Shown piece after piece: positions 28,887 through 38,356 of a stretch of DNA of 64,000 nucleotides (within the stretch, counting starts at the first letter, position 1; each line of letters opens with the position of its first letter). The position numbers and the translations under genes are program-made. The notes under the pieces are model-generated. The model ran no database searches and was not told where the DNA came from. It worked only from the letters and a program-made list of their open reading frames with translations. Source of the DNA: Shewanella donghaensis (GTDB taxonomy: Bacteria; Pseudomonadota; Gammaproteobacteria; Enterobacterales; Shewanellaceae); contig NZ_CP041783.1 in the NCBI RefSeq assembly GCF_007567505.1, forward strand, positions 4,712,001 through 4,776,000, given 5' to 3'.

Positions 28887-29050
28887 GTAAATAGGCTTCC
28901 TAGATAAAACCAAAAAATTTAATAACATCAATCAGATATCTGATTATGTAATACCACTTATTATATAGCTAAAACCCTACTTTTTAAATGTTCATTAATA
29001 AAAATCAACATTTAATCTTCATTGAGTATAGTTAGTCTAAAGAAAATATT

Positions 29051-31207
29051 TTAATTAGTTGGCCACTTTATATCGGCCGCAGAACGATTACTTTCAGCCC
29101 TAATTATCCCTCTTTGTAATGCGTGGGTAAGATTTAAGTAAAGTGGTTTAAAAAATATGGCTGCTGGTGCGAAGTTTAGCGTGCGAATGCTGACATAGGT
29201 TTGTTCTGAATCAATACTTTTGGCAGCAGCAAGGGCGTATTGCACAGTTTCATATTTAAGTTCTGCCGTTAACCTTAAATCAGGATCTGCCAGTAGGGGT
29301 AAATTAATATGCCCTACAGTGGCATGTAATGGTTTATTACCTACTTTTGAGAAATGTGGGATATGACTTTTACTAGCGATGTTTATTCTTGATAACACCG
29401 CTTCAACCTTGTCTAAAATATCCTGTGCACTGACACTCTCAGAGCAACAAATGGCCACTTCCCCGGTTCTGATGACAAACACATCGCATTTAATTTCTTG
29501 TTCACATTGTTCCACCAAATTGGCGGTGATGCTCTTTGATTCGGTAAGGCCAAATTCAATATCGATATCGGTAAGTGCTTCAATATTCACCAGTGCAACC
29601 GTTTTAGGCGGATGTTGTTTATTAAGCTGTGATATTACCCCTCGGTAGCCTTTAAGCTCGGTGAGTGGTTCTTGGATAGATTGTTCTAGTAGCGATGCTG
29701 ATCTGACTTTCATGGTATTCAGTCGTTTAAGGCAAAACAGCCAAACAAAAGATAAAATGAGGATGGTGATAAGCAAAATAATTATCGCCATTTGCTGATC
29801 TTTACTGTTATCAACATAAACACTCAATTTATGTTGTAAGGCACTAACGTCTAATTTTAATTTTTCTTCATTTAAGTTCGATATTACTGATCCATCATCA
29901 GGAGTTGCTTGGGTATTTTGATTAAGGGCGATGATTTTATCCATCACCTTAAGTGCAGCAGGCAGATTATTAGTTTCTCTGTAACTAATCGAGAGGTATT
30001 CTAGGGCTTCTTCTTGTGCATCAATGATGTCTTTGACTTCGCCAATCTCTAATGCCACTAGGGCATGGGATGTTGAAAGCGTCCATTGTTGTTGCTCAAG
30101 TGCCACCTGAGCCAGTAATAACTCGTTGTAAACAAGGTAATGTAATACTTTGCTTTCTTTAAAGACCTTATTGGCCATTTCTAGATAACTGACTGATGAT
30201 TGGTAATTTTTTAAGTGTAAGTATGCTTCGCCAATATTATTGAAATTTAGTGCTTGGCTGATTTTATGACCGTTCTTTTGGTCTATTTGTTGGGCATTCA
30301 AATAGTAATCAAGGGCCTTGTTCCATTGCTCTTGGTGGGCGTAAATCATTGCGATGACAGTCATTAATTTTGATTGCAGTGCTTCTTGGCCTAATGCTTG
30401 AAAACTAATCGCTGCTTCATTGGCATTTTTAAGCGCATCGTCCCATTGGCCTAAATCACGATAAACCCGCGCTAGTTGAAACTGTGTATGGGCATGTAAT
30501 ACCGGCGCATCTAATCTGTTGGTAATTCTAAATGCTTCATTATAGTGCTGTAACGCTTTAGCTAGTTGGTTTTTGTGAACGTAATACTTTCCAAACGCGG
30601 TTTCAGCTTGCGCAATAAAATACTCCACTCTCATTTGGTAGGCGAGGTCACGGTATTGCTTGTAGTGATGCAAAGCTGGACTATCTTGCTTAAGCAATCG
30701 AAATAAGGTGCACAAGTCACCGTGAATAATAAACTTAAGCGTCATGGCTTCATCATCTTTCAAGTTATTGATTTTATTCAGCGCTTCTTTGTAAAGAATG
30801 ATGGTTTGCTTGTACTGTTGAGCATCTACGCCGCGGATCCTGCCTTCTAATAATAAAATAATGGCTTCATGTATTGGAGTGGTGGCGATTGATTGCAGTT
30901 GCTGAGTCAGCAAGCGAGCATGGGATGTTTTATTGTCGGTTTTGATTGGAGAATGCAAATAAAGTCGCGCAAGTAATCCTAAGTCTCTTTGCAATTGCTG
31001 GGGCTGATAGTTTAAATTTTTGGCTACTTTTTCGAATTCAGCGATGCCATTAAACGACAAAGGGAATTTTGTTTTGTTCGAAAGCTTTTCAAATAAGTCG
31101 TTGGGGTCTTCCTGGAATGCTATTTCTCGCTCAACAAAATCGGCAGCATAATTCGGAAAACTTATAAATAACAGTAGGGTTAATACTCTAGTGATAACTT
31201 TTAGCAT
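29051..31207 (-). CDS. TPR sensor protein with degenerate GGDEF-like domain
   Basis: 718 aa. N-terminal signal/anchor (residues 1-21), a periplasmic stretch of tetratricopeptide repeats (~130-430, e.g. ALQHYNEAFRITNRL and ALDYYLNAQQIDQ), one membrane segment (IIILLITILILSFVWLFCL, ~475-493), and a C-terminal cytoplasmic domain. The C-terminal part follows a GGDEF fold pattern (LTELKGYRGVISQL, then VALVNIEALTDIDIEFG, then VIRTGEVAICCS), but the signature reads RTGEV, so it cannot be an ordinary cyclase. It lies 164 bp upstream of the active cyclase on the same strand. It may be a receptor or partner protein. Confidence 0.8.
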   Translation of the reverse strand: MLKVITRVLTLLLFISFPNYAADFVEREIAFQEDPNDLFEKLSNKTKFPLSFNGIAEFEKVAKNLNYQPQQLQRDLGLLARLYLHSPIKTDNKTSHARLLTQQLQSIATTPIHEAIILLLEGRIRGVDAQQYKQTIILYKEALNKINNLKDDEAMTLKFIIHGDLCTLFRLLKQDSPALHHYKQYRDLAYQMRVEYFIAQAETAFGKYYVHKNQLAKALQHYNEAFRITNRLDAPVLHAHTQFQLARVYRDLGQWDDALKNANEAAISFQALGQEALQSKLMTVIAMIYAHQEQWNKALDYYLNAQQIDQKNGHKISQALNFNNIGEAYLHLKNYQSSVSYLEMANKVFKESKVLHYLVYNELLLAQVALEQQQWTLSTSHALVALEIGEVKDIIDAQEEALEYLSISYRETNNLPAALKVMDKIIALNQNTQATPDDGSVISNLNEEKLKLDVSALQHKLSVYVDNSKDQQMAIIILLITILILSFVWLFCLKRLNTMKVRSASLLEQSIQEPLTELKGYRGVISQLNKQHPPKTVALVNIEALTDIDIEFGLTESKSITANLVEQCEQEIKCDVFVIRTGEVAICCSESVSAQDILDKVEAVLSRINIASKSHIPHFSKVGNKPLHATVGHINLPLLADPDLRLTAELKYETVQYALAAAKSIDSEQTYVSIRTLNFAPAAIFFKPLYLNLTHALQRGIIRAESNRSAADIKWPTN

Positions 31208-31357
31208 GACTGATAAGTAGCCTTATTTTTTGTAAGCTTTTATTATAATTTAGGTGAGCGAAGATCGTTAACTTGTTATGATGCGCCTTTAAAGGTATAA
31301 AAATCAATCACAAGTCATTAAAAAATATAACAAGAATAATAACAGAAGGAATTCAGA

Positions 31358-33169
31358 GTGAAAGCAACAAAATTGACTGTTTTATCCGCATGCTTACTTT
31401 TTAGTGCAAGCAGCCTTGCTGAAGTGACTTACACCATTGATTTAACGCAACCGGAACATCATCTTGCTAACGTTAATGTTAGCTTTCCTCAGACATCTAA
31501 AGATCATTTAACCGTGAACCTGCCTGTTTGGCGAACGGGTAAATATGTTGTGTTGCCACTTGCTGATGGTGTGCGCTCATTTAACGCCACTGATGACAAT
31601 GGCCAAGCTTTACAATGGCAGCGAACTGAAACTGGTGAGTGGCAAGTGCAATTGTCAAAGCCTACGGCAGTGAATATCTCTTATCAACTTTATGCTAATG
31701 ATTTAGGCACGCGTGTTCGTCACATTGACCGTTCGCATGCATATTTAGATGCTAGCGGTGTATTCATGTATAGCCCTGAGTTTCGTAGTGAACCCATTTC
31801 GGTCTCCATGGATGTTCCACAAGGTTGGAACAGTTATTCTGGCATGAATAAGGGCACTGATTCAAACTCCTTTATCGCCAAAAATTATGATGTCTTAGTG
31901 GATTCACCGATAGAAACCGGTGAAAATTCTCATTACCGCTTTAAAGCCGATGGCCGTGAGTATGAGTTGGTATTTTGGGGCGAGGGCAACTACGATGCGC
32001 AGCAAATAGTTAAAGATCTCACTAAAATAAGTAGTCAGGCTGAAGTGATTTGGGACGATTACCCGTTTGAGCGTTATGTTTATATGGTGCATGCGACAAG
32101 TGGCGCAAGAGGCGCTACTGAGCATTTAAATTCCACCATTATTCAGCTACCTCGATTTAACTTTAGAGAACGTAAAGATTACCTACGCTTTATCAGCACC
32201 GCCTCCCATGAGTTTATTCATACTTGGAATGTTAAAGCTTATCGTCCTCAAGGCTTAGTGCCTTACGATTATCAGAATGCCAGCATGACAGAGCTGTTAT
32301 GGATGGCAGAAGGCTCAACCAGTTATTTTCAAAATCAATTACTATTACGTGCTGATGTGATTACACCGAAAGAGTTTTTTGAAGATTTAGCCAAGCGCAT
32401 TAATGGTAATCTTCATAAGCCGGGTCGTGAAATTCAGTCTGTAGCTGAAGCAAGTTTGAATGAATGGACTAATACCGGTGGGGATTATGCGATTAATCAT
32501 GGCGTAAATATCTACTCTGAAGGTTATTTAGCCTCATTGTCCCTTGATTTTAATCTGATTAAAGACACGCAACTAGCACATTCTTACCGTGATGTTCATC
32601 GTCAGTTATATCGCGACCATAAATTACCTAATGGTTATAACGTTGATGATGTTAAGGGGATTTTAAAGTCGATATCAGGTAAAGATTACCAGCCTTGGTG
32701 GCAACAACATGTCACTCAGCCATTTAGTTTAGATTTTGACAGCTTGTTAGCAAATGCTGGCTTGGCACTTTCTAATGGTAAAGAAGCTAAAACTACAGTT
32801 TATAGTGGCATGAAGATTAGTGGTTCACATGATGACCTGACGATTTCCAACGTTAACAGTAAAGGTCCTGCTTGGGCAGCTGGCATTGTTAGCGGTGATG
32901 AGATTGTGGCTATAAACGGTTTAAAAGTGACAGCGAGCGGATTTAAGAAACGTTTAGAAGACTTTAAACCAAAAGATACGATTATGGTTACATTGTTTAA
33001 TAACGACAGCTTAAAAGAAGTTAAGCTTACATTGGCAGAGCAACCAAAGGGCGATTTGGCTATTGTTGGTGTCGATGCGCCGACTGATGAGCAAAAAGCG
33101 TTTCTTAAAGCCTGGTTAGGGATTGACTGGCCATTTGATGAAAAAGGTCAGTTTGTTAAAGCTGATTAA
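31358..33169 (+). CDS. Periplasmic M61-family metallopeptidase with PDZ domain
   Basis: 603 aa. A signal peptide ends near SSLA-EV (~22). An N-terminal beta domain is followed by a thermolysin-like catalytic domain with HEFIHTWN (zinc ligands, ~285) and the downstream glutamate in WMAEGSTSYF (~318). A C-terminal PDZ domain follows at ~480-570 (GPAWAAGIVSGDEIVAINGLKV). This is the glycyl-aminopeptidase (M61) architecture. The start is GTG at 31358 with AAGGA upstream. The substrate is unknown. Confidence 0.9.
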   Translation: MKATKLTVLSACLLFSASSLAEVTYTIDLTQPEHHLANVNVSFPQTSKDHLTVNLPVWRTGKYVVLPLADGVRSFNATDDNGQALQWQRTETGEWQVQLSKPTAVNISYQLYANDLGTRVRHIDRSHAYLDASGVFMYSPEFRSEPISVSMDVPQGWNSYSGMNKGTDSNSFIAKNYDVLVDSPIETGENSHYRFKADGREYELVFWGEGNYDAQQIVKDLTKISSQAEVIWDDYPFERYVYMVHATSGARGATEHLNSTIIQLPRFNFRERKDYLRFISTASHEFIHTWNVKAYRPQGLVPYDYQNASMTELLWMAEGSTSYFQNQLLLRADVITPKEFFEDLAKRINGNLHKPGREIQSVAEASLNEWTNTGGDYAINHGVNIYSEGYLASLSLDFNLIKDTQLAHSYRDVHRQLYRDHKLPNGYNVDDVKGILKSISGKDYQPWWQQHVTQPFSLDFDSLLANAGLALSNGKEAKTTVYSGMKISGSHDDLTISNVNSKGPAWAAGIVSGDEIVAINGLKVTASGFKKRLEDFKPKDTIMVTLFNNDSLKEVKLTLAEQPKGDLAIVGVDAPTDEQKAFLKAWLGIDWPFDEKGQFVKAD

Positions 33170-33248
33170 TGAGTGATGAAAATATTGCTGTGATTACAGC
33201 AATAACTTTAGCAAGGTATCAAAAATAATACGTCTAAAGTTACGTATT

Positions 33249-33285
33249 AAAAAAGCCCAGTTAAAATTCATTAACTGGGCTTTTT
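33249..33285. terminator. Bidirectional terminator between the M61 peptidase and rdgC
   Basis: An 11-bp stem AGCCCAGTTAA / TTAACTGGGCT with a 6-nt loop, A run left and T run right. Confidence 0.92.
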
Positions 33286-33375
33286 AACTAATAGAAGTTT
33301 ATTCAAACTTGAATCTAGTCGGAGTTCTGCTTAATCAAACTAAAAGTATCAAACTAAACGTCCAGACTAAAAAAA

Positions 33376-34287
33376 TTAGACGCTTTCTTCAATTGGACCT
33401 AATGCTTGTTTAATCGCATTAATAAACACCACTAATTCGCCACCCATTAATGCAAAATCTGCATCAAGTTTGGCTAATGGATCTTCAGTGCCAACATCGT
33501 CAGTTTCTGCTCTGAACTCTTCAGAGAACTTAAGGCGCTTAACGCTAGCATCCGATTGCAATAAAAACGCAATTGACTTGCCAAAGTGAAGTGACAATTT
33601 ATGCACTTGTTTGCCTGTGGCTAAATGCGCTAATACTTCATCTTCTTGTAACACTTGCTGCTTGAAACGCACAATGCCACCTTCATCAGAATCTGATTTT
33701 AGTTCAGCTTCATCTTGCATTTCAAAAGGCTGAGGAGATGCGCCATTTCTTAACCATTCAGTCATGGTAGTTTCAATTGGGGTTGCAAAGTGCAGCGGTA
33801 CAACCGGAAGGCTACCCAATGCTTTACGTAATAGTGCTAAAAGTTCTTCCGCTTTAGTAGCACTTGAACTATCAACCAAAATCATATCTAGCTCAGGCAT
33901 GATCAAAGCATGGGTTTGACTACGACGAGAGAAGGCACGAGGCAGAAGCGTCATGGTGATTTCTTCTTTCATGGTGTCTTTTTCTTTTTTGGTCACTTTA
34001 CGGCTTTCTTGATCTTCAATTAAAGCCACTTTTTCATCAAGCGCTTCTTTGATCACTTGGCCAGGAAGAATTTTCTCTTCTTTAGTGACACAAATTAAAT
34101 GACGATTCTCTGCGGTGTGGACTAAAGCTTGGCCTTTTTTACCTAATGCATTTGAAAAACCAAACTTACTGATGTCTTGGCTATTACATGGTGAAAAGGT
34201 GAAGTCAGCTAATGCTGTCTCAAGTGCCTCTGTATCGGTACTGAAAGGCTTATTAAAACGATATAGGGTGAGATTTTTAAACCACAT
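33376..34287 (-). CDS. rdgC: Recombination-associated protein RdgC
   Basis: 303 aa, exactly the canonical length. RdgC is a ring-shaped double-stranded DNA-binding protein that moderates RecA activity. Family signatures: N-terminal MWFKNLTLYRFNKP, ISKFGFSNALGKKG, LPRAFSRRSQTHALIMPELDMILVD (split here only for description) and C-terminal MGGELVVFI. ATG at 34287 is chosen because the family begins MWFKN; the upstream in-frame GTG gives MSFMW and is unlikely. Confidence 0.96.
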   Translation of the reverse strand: MWFKNLTLYRFNKPFSTDTEALETALADFTFSPCNSQDISKFGFSNALGKKGQALVHTAENRHLICVTKEEKILPGQVIKEALDEKVALIEDQESRKVTKKEKDTMKEEITMTLLPRAFSRRSQTHALIMPELDMILVDSSSATKAEELLALLRKALGSLPVVPLHFATPIETTMTEWLRNGASPQPFEMQDEAELKSDSDEGGIVRFKQQVLQEDEVLAHLATGKQVHKLSLHFGKSIAFLLQSDASVKRLKFSEEFRAETDDVGTEDPLAKLDADFALMGGELVVFINAIKQALGPIEESV

Positions 34288-34633
34288 GAAAGACACTCTT
34301 CGAAAATTAAAAATGCAGTTTACGGTATCGCGCCGCTCGGGTAAACCATCACCTAACGCAATTTGATTGTTGCCATTTCAGAATTCATAAAAATGTCACA
34401 AAAGGCTGAGTAAGTAATTATTCCTTATTTTACAGCGAGTTAATTGTTTTGTTGCGCCGCTAATTTAGCCACTTCGAAATAAAGCCAGTGAGTTGAAATA
34501 TTACTGCAACAAAAGCCGTGCAGAATTCGCCTCGTTCCCAAGTTATTAGATAGCAGATGACTGCTAGTTCCAACTGATAACAGCACTTACAAAGGTGTAA
34601 AACACCAATATATTATGTCTAAAGGATGAAATG
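34288..34633. other. Divergent region between rdgC and the porin, with the porin leader
   Basis: 346 bp. Contains the porin Shine-Dalgarno AAAGGA (34621-34626) just before ATGATGAAC. Positions 34624-34639 are complementary to the seed of the repeated sRNAs at 44.1-46.3 kb (9 + 5 bp around a 2-base bulge). A GTGT-aaaACACC short inverted repeat lies near 34596-34612. No promoter could be assigned with confidence. Confidence 0.5.
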
Positions 34634-35584
34634 ATGAACGCTTTTTATAAAACCTTAGTTGCCTCTGCTATTGCTACCGCTACGCTATCAACTGCCCACG
34701 CTGCAGAGCCTCTTGAAGTTTACGGTAAGTTAAATGTCAGTATCCAATCAAATGATAATGGCACAGGTTCAGAAACTGAAATTCAAAGTAATGCGTCTCG
34801 TTTTGGTGTGAAAGGTGGTTTCGAATTAAGTGACTCTTTAGAAGCGTTTTATACCATCGAGTATCAAGTCGATACAGGTAATGAAAATTCAGACAACTTC
34901 ACTGCACGTAATCAGTTTGTCGGTTTAAAAGGTAACTTCGGTTCTTTCGCTGTCGGACGTAACGACACTATGCTTAAGAAATCACAAGGTAAAGTTGATC
35001 AGTTCAATGATTATTCTGGTGATTTAAAAAGCCTTTTCAAAGGTGAGAACCGTCTTGCACAAACAGCAACTTATTTAACGCCTAAGTTTGGTGACTTCCA
35101 AGCAGGTGTTACATATGCCGCAGAAGGTGATAGTAAGCAAGCTGATGATGGATTCAGTATTGCGGCTATGTACGGTGATTCTGGTCTGAAGAAAAGTCCT
35201 ATTTATGCATCTGTAGCTTACGATTCAGAAGTTGCGGGTTACGACATTATTCGTGGTACTGTTCAGGGTAAAGTTGCTGGATTCGTACTGGGCGCTATGT
35301 ACCAGCAAGAAGAAAAAGTTGATAGCGGTGCTAGTATTGATGGTTACTTACTGAGCGCAGCGTATAAAATTGAGAATGTGACCTTAAAAGCACAGTATCA
35401 AGACATGGAAGACAAAGGTGATTCTTGGTCTGTCGGTGCTGATTACTCACTAGGTAAACCAACTAAGTTATTTGCTTTTTATACTGACCGTACTTCCATT
35501 GATTACTCAGATGAAGAAGGCGACATGGTTGAGTTCTCTGTTGATGAAAGCTACTTTGCTGTAGGCATCGAACATAAATTCTAA
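34634..35584 (+). CDS. Gram-negative trimeric porin
   Basis: About 316 aa outer-membrane porin. The signal peptide ends at THA-AEPLEVYGKLN, and the mature start EVYGKLNVSIQ is typical of OmpC/OmpF-like general porins. There are alternating beta strands throughout, FVGLKGNFGSFAVGRNDTMLKK (motif only at its core GNFGSFAVGR) and the C-terminal phenylalanine FAVGIEHKF needed for BAM insertion. Two adjacent ATGs exist: 34634 has better spacing (7 nt) from AAAGGA than 34631. Monocistronic, with its own terminator. Predicted target of the tandem sRNAs. Selectivity unknown. Confidence 0.93.
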   Translation: MNAFYKTLVASAIATATLSTAHAAEPLEVYGKLNVSIQSNDNGTGSETEIQSNASRFGVKGGFELSDSLEAFYTIEYQVDTGNENSDNFTARNQFVGLKGNFGSFAVGRNDTMLKKSQGKVDQFNDYSGDLKSLFKGENRLAQTATYLTPKFGDFQAGVTYAAEGDSKQADDGFSIAAMYGDSGLKKSPIYASVAYDSEVAGYDIIRGTVQGKVAGFVLGAMYQQEEKVDSGASIDGYLLSAAYKIENVTLKAQYQDMEDKGDSWSVGADYSLGKPTKLFAFYTDRTSIDYSDEEGDMVEFSVDESYFAVGIEHKF

Positions 35585-35629
35585 ATCGGCCAGTTAATAA
35601 AGCCAGATAAGAAAAACATTCAATGAATG

Positions 35630-35662
35630 ACAAAGGAGGCATAAAGTCTCCTTTGTTTGTTT
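35630..35662 (+). terminator. Porin gene terminator
   Basis: A 9-bp stem ACAAAGGAG / CTCCTTTGT with a 9-nt loop, followed by a short T-rich stretch. Confidence 0.8.
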
Positions 35663-35745
35663 AAGCATATTATTTATGATGTAACATGATAGATTTATGT
35701 CAGAAATATGATTTTAATTCCATTTTCGGCCTTGAGATCATATTA

Positions 35746-35763
35746 CTGTAATAAAACTGACCA
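35746..35763 (+). promoter_or_regulatory. Candidate Pho box upstream of phoB
   Basis: CTGTAATAAAACTGACCA matches most positions of the PhoB consensus (CTGTCATAAAACTGTCAY), with two CTG half sites 11 bp apart. It is 38 bp before the phoB ATG. A CATACT -10 candidate follows at 35779-35784. Fits autoregulation of phoBR. Confidence 0.65.
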
Positions 35764-35800
35764 ATAATACTCACACGGCATACTAATCACAGAAACTATT

Positions 35801-36490
35801 ATGACAGCTAAGATTTTAATTGTAGAAGATGAGTCAGCTATTCGTGAAATGCTGACATTTGTTATGGAACAACATGGCTTTACTACCACATCAGCTGAAG
35901 ATTTTGATTCGGCAATTGACCAACTGCAAGAACCGTATCCAGATTTGATTCTATTGGATTGGATGTTCCCTGGTGGAAGTGGAATACAATTAGCTAAGCG
36001 TTTAAAGCAAGATGAGTTTACTCGCCAAATTCCGATTATCATGCTCACTGCGCGCGGTGAAGAAGAAGATAAAGTGAAGGGGTTAGAAGTCGGTGCTGAT
36101 GACTACATCACTAAACCGTTTTCACCGAAAGAGTTAGTGGCTCGTATTAAGGCGGTTTTACGTCGTAGTGCGCCTACTCGACTTGAAGAAACTATTGATG
36201 TGCAAGGTTTGCTTTTAGACCCTGTTAGTCATCGCGTTTCGGTTGGCGAGTCTGTTTTAGAGATGGGCCCAACAGAATTCAGATTGCTGCACTTTTTTAT
36301 GACACACCCTGAGCGTGTTTATAGCCGAGAACAGCTACTCGATAACGTATGGGGTACTAATGTGTATGTTGAAGATCGTACTGTAGATGTACATATTCGT
36401 CGTTTACGAAAAGCGGTTGAAGACTCTGGCCATGATAAACTGATTCAAACGGTTCGTGGTGCAGGTTATCGTTTCTCAACAAGAATGTAA
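35801..36490 (+). CDS. phoB: Phosphate response regulator PhoB
   Basis: 229 aa OmpR-family response regulator. The receiver domain (1-120) has the acidic pair near the N-terminus (VEDE), phospho-acceptor Asp in LILLDWMFPGGSG (~53), Thr in IIMLTARGEE and Lys in DDYITKPFSPKEL. The C-terminal winged helix contains RVYSREQLLDNVWG and VDVHIRRLRKAVE. PhoB activates the Pho regulon when phosphate is low. It is followed by phoR, and a candidate Pho box lies upstream. The adjacent histidine kinase and the Pho box at pstS make the assignment firm. Confidence 0.96.
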   Translation: MTAKILIVEDESAIREMLTFVMEQHGFTTTSAEDFDSAIDQLQEPYPDLILLDWMFPGGSGIQLAKRLKQDEFTRQIPIIMLTARGEEEDKVKGLEVGADDYITKPFSPKELVARIKAVLRRSAPTRLEETIDVQGLLLDPVSHRVSVGESVLEMGPTEFRLLHFFMTHPERVYSREQLLDNVWGTNVYVEDRTVDVHIRRLRKAVEDSGHDKLIQTVRGAGYRFSTRM

Positions 36491-36708
36491 TCGCTTACGT
36501 TTGTTGAATATTAAATGACTGCTGAATGGTTAACGTCATGCAAACCAACGAAAATGGTTATTATGCTTGAGTCACCTTTTGGCAGTAATTTACACCCATG
36601 GCTATAGCAAGTAATCAGGTTTTAAGCTATCTTGTGAGCCATTATTTCCCTACCAGCAATTAGGTAAAAATTCCTAAGGGTTTATTTACATTAATTATTA
36701 GGCAGCTT

Positions 36709-38004
36709 ATGCTTCGAGCTTATTCTGGATCCAGGCTATTTCTTCGCTTCGTAGGATTCTTGTTGGTTTTTGCCGTAATTGGCATCGTTATCGATCAAAT
36801 TATCATCTCCATTATTGTTGGTTGCATTGCTTTATTAGGATGGCATTACCGACAAATCACCCGTTTAAACTATTGGCTTTGGAAAGACCGCAAACTCACG
36901 CCGCCGCAAGGTACAGGGAGCTGGGAAGGTATATTTAATGGTATTTACCGACTCCAAGGTAAAAATAGACGCCGAGTTGGTCAACTCGCATCCTTATTAA
37001 GCCGATTTAGACAAGGCGCTGAGGCATTACCTGATGCGGCAGTGGTATTAGACTCTGACCACAATATTTTATGGTGCAACAAACTTGCACAACTGGTACT
37101 GGGTTTTGTATGGCCACAGGATAATGGTCAGCGGATTGATAATCTTATTCGACATCCCGATTTCTCAGCCTATCTCAAAACAGGCAAATTCAATGAACCA
37201 CTTGAGTTAACGTCCCCTCTATCAGAAAATCGCTTATTAGAAATTCGCTTAATGAGCTACGGCGATAGGCAACTACTGCTCATTGCCCGTGATATTACCC
37301 GTATAAACCAGTTAGAGGGTATGCGAAAAGAGTTTGTTGCCAATGTATCCCACGAACTAAAAACCCCGCTAACAGTGCTACAAGGCTACCTCGAGATAAT
37401 GCAAAGCATGGAGGAAGCTGACAGTATGAATCAAAAACCGCTTAAACTCATGCAGCAACAAACTCGGCGCATGCAATCAATGGTGGAGCAGTTATTGGTG
37501 CTATCTCGTATTGAAGATGGGGCAGATATTGACCTTGAAAAGACCATTAATATGCAAGCGATGCTCGATATATTAAAAGACGAAGCTTCCGCATTAGCGA
37601 TGGATGAATATGAAGTTGAGTTTCAGTGTGAAGAACATCTTGATTGTCATGGCAATGAAGTACAAATAAGAAGTGCCTGCACTAACTTAATTTCTAACGC
37701 GATTCGTTATACCGAACCCGGTGGAAAAATAACGGTTCGATGGCAGCAAGTGGCAAGTGGCGCTAAATTCAGTGTTACCGATAATGGTTTAGGTATTGCA
37801 GCGCAACATATTGGCCGCCTAACTGAACGCTTTTATCGAGTTGATAATGCCCGTTCCAGTAAAACCGGTGGTAGCGGTTTAGGCCTTGCGATTGTGAAGC
37901 ATGCGCTTAACCATCATTACAGTGAACTGCATATCACCAGTGAGTTAGAAAAGGGTAGTTGTTTTAGTTTTATCATTCCTTCTCATTTGTTGGTGAATCG
38001 TTAA
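36709..38004 (+). CDS. phoR: Phosphate sensor histidine kinase PhoR
   Basis: 431 aa, usual for PhoR. Two N-terminal membrane segments (~10-50) have almost no periplasmic loop. A PAS-like region (~105-195, DAAVVLDSDHNILWCNK) is followed by the H box VSHELKTPLTVL with phosphoacceptor His (~215), N box NLISNAIRYTEPGG, G1 DNGLGI and G2 GGSGLGLAIVKHAL. It phosphorylates PhoB in response to phosphate limitation sensed through the Pst transporter. 218 bp separate it from phoB without an obvious terminator. Confidence 0.96.
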   Translation: MLRAYSGSRLFLRFVGFLLVFAVIGIVIDQIIISIIVGCIALLGWHYRQITRLNYWLWKDRKLTPPQGTGSWEGIFNGIYRLQGKNRRRVGQLASLLSRFRQGAEALPDAAVVLDSDHNILWCNKLAQLVLGFVWPQDNGQRIDNLIRHPDFSAYLKTGKFNEPLELTSPLSENRLLEIRLMSYGDRQLLLIARDITRINQLEGMRKEFVANVSHELKTPLTVLQGYLEIMQSMEEADSMNQKPLKLMQQQTRRMQSMVEQLLVLSRIEDGADIDLEKTINMQAMLDILKDEASALAMDEYEVEFQCEEHLDCHGNEVQIRSACTNLISNAIRYTEPGGKITVRWQQVASGAKFSVTDNGLGIAAQHIGRLTERFYRVDNARSSKTGGSGLGLAIVKHALNHHYSELHITSELEKGSCFSFIIPSHLLVNR

Positions 38005-38137
38005 CCTCTAGCATATTGATTAAGATCCCCCCATAAACCACGATGCAGACATTGATGTCTGCATTGTTGTTTATGGCGCTGGATAGGTGTTGGTTTATGT
38101 GTTTACTGACATTATTAGTGGTTATTCATTCATAAAT

Positions 38138-38319
38138 AGAGCTCAATCAGTAGAGCACAATTAGTAAAGCTCAATGAGTAAAGCTCAATTAGTAGAGCTC
38201 AATTAGTAGAGCTCAATTAGTAGAGCTCAATTAGTAGAGCTCAATTAGTAGAGCTCAATTAGTAAAGCTCAATCAGTAAAGATCAATTAGTAAAGTCCAA
38301 TCAATAAAGTCCAATCAGT
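38138..38319. repeat. 14-bp tandem repeat array (13 units)
   Basis: Thirteen consecutive 14-bp units with consensus AGAGCTCAATTAGT. Units 5-9 are identical; flanking units carry A/G and C/T substitutions (AAAGCTCAATCAGT, AAAGTCCAATCAAT). Each perfect unit has the GAGCTC palindrome. It sits between the convergent phoR and selO genes and is non-coding; the array ends in a T run at 38324-38330. Confidence 0.97.
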
Positions 38320-38356
38320 AAAGTTTTTTTGGCGCACGGTTACTAACTCAAAATAA

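Noticed and set aside
38138..38319. CRISPR repeats
   Set aside because: Units are 14 bp and directly adjacent with no spacers.
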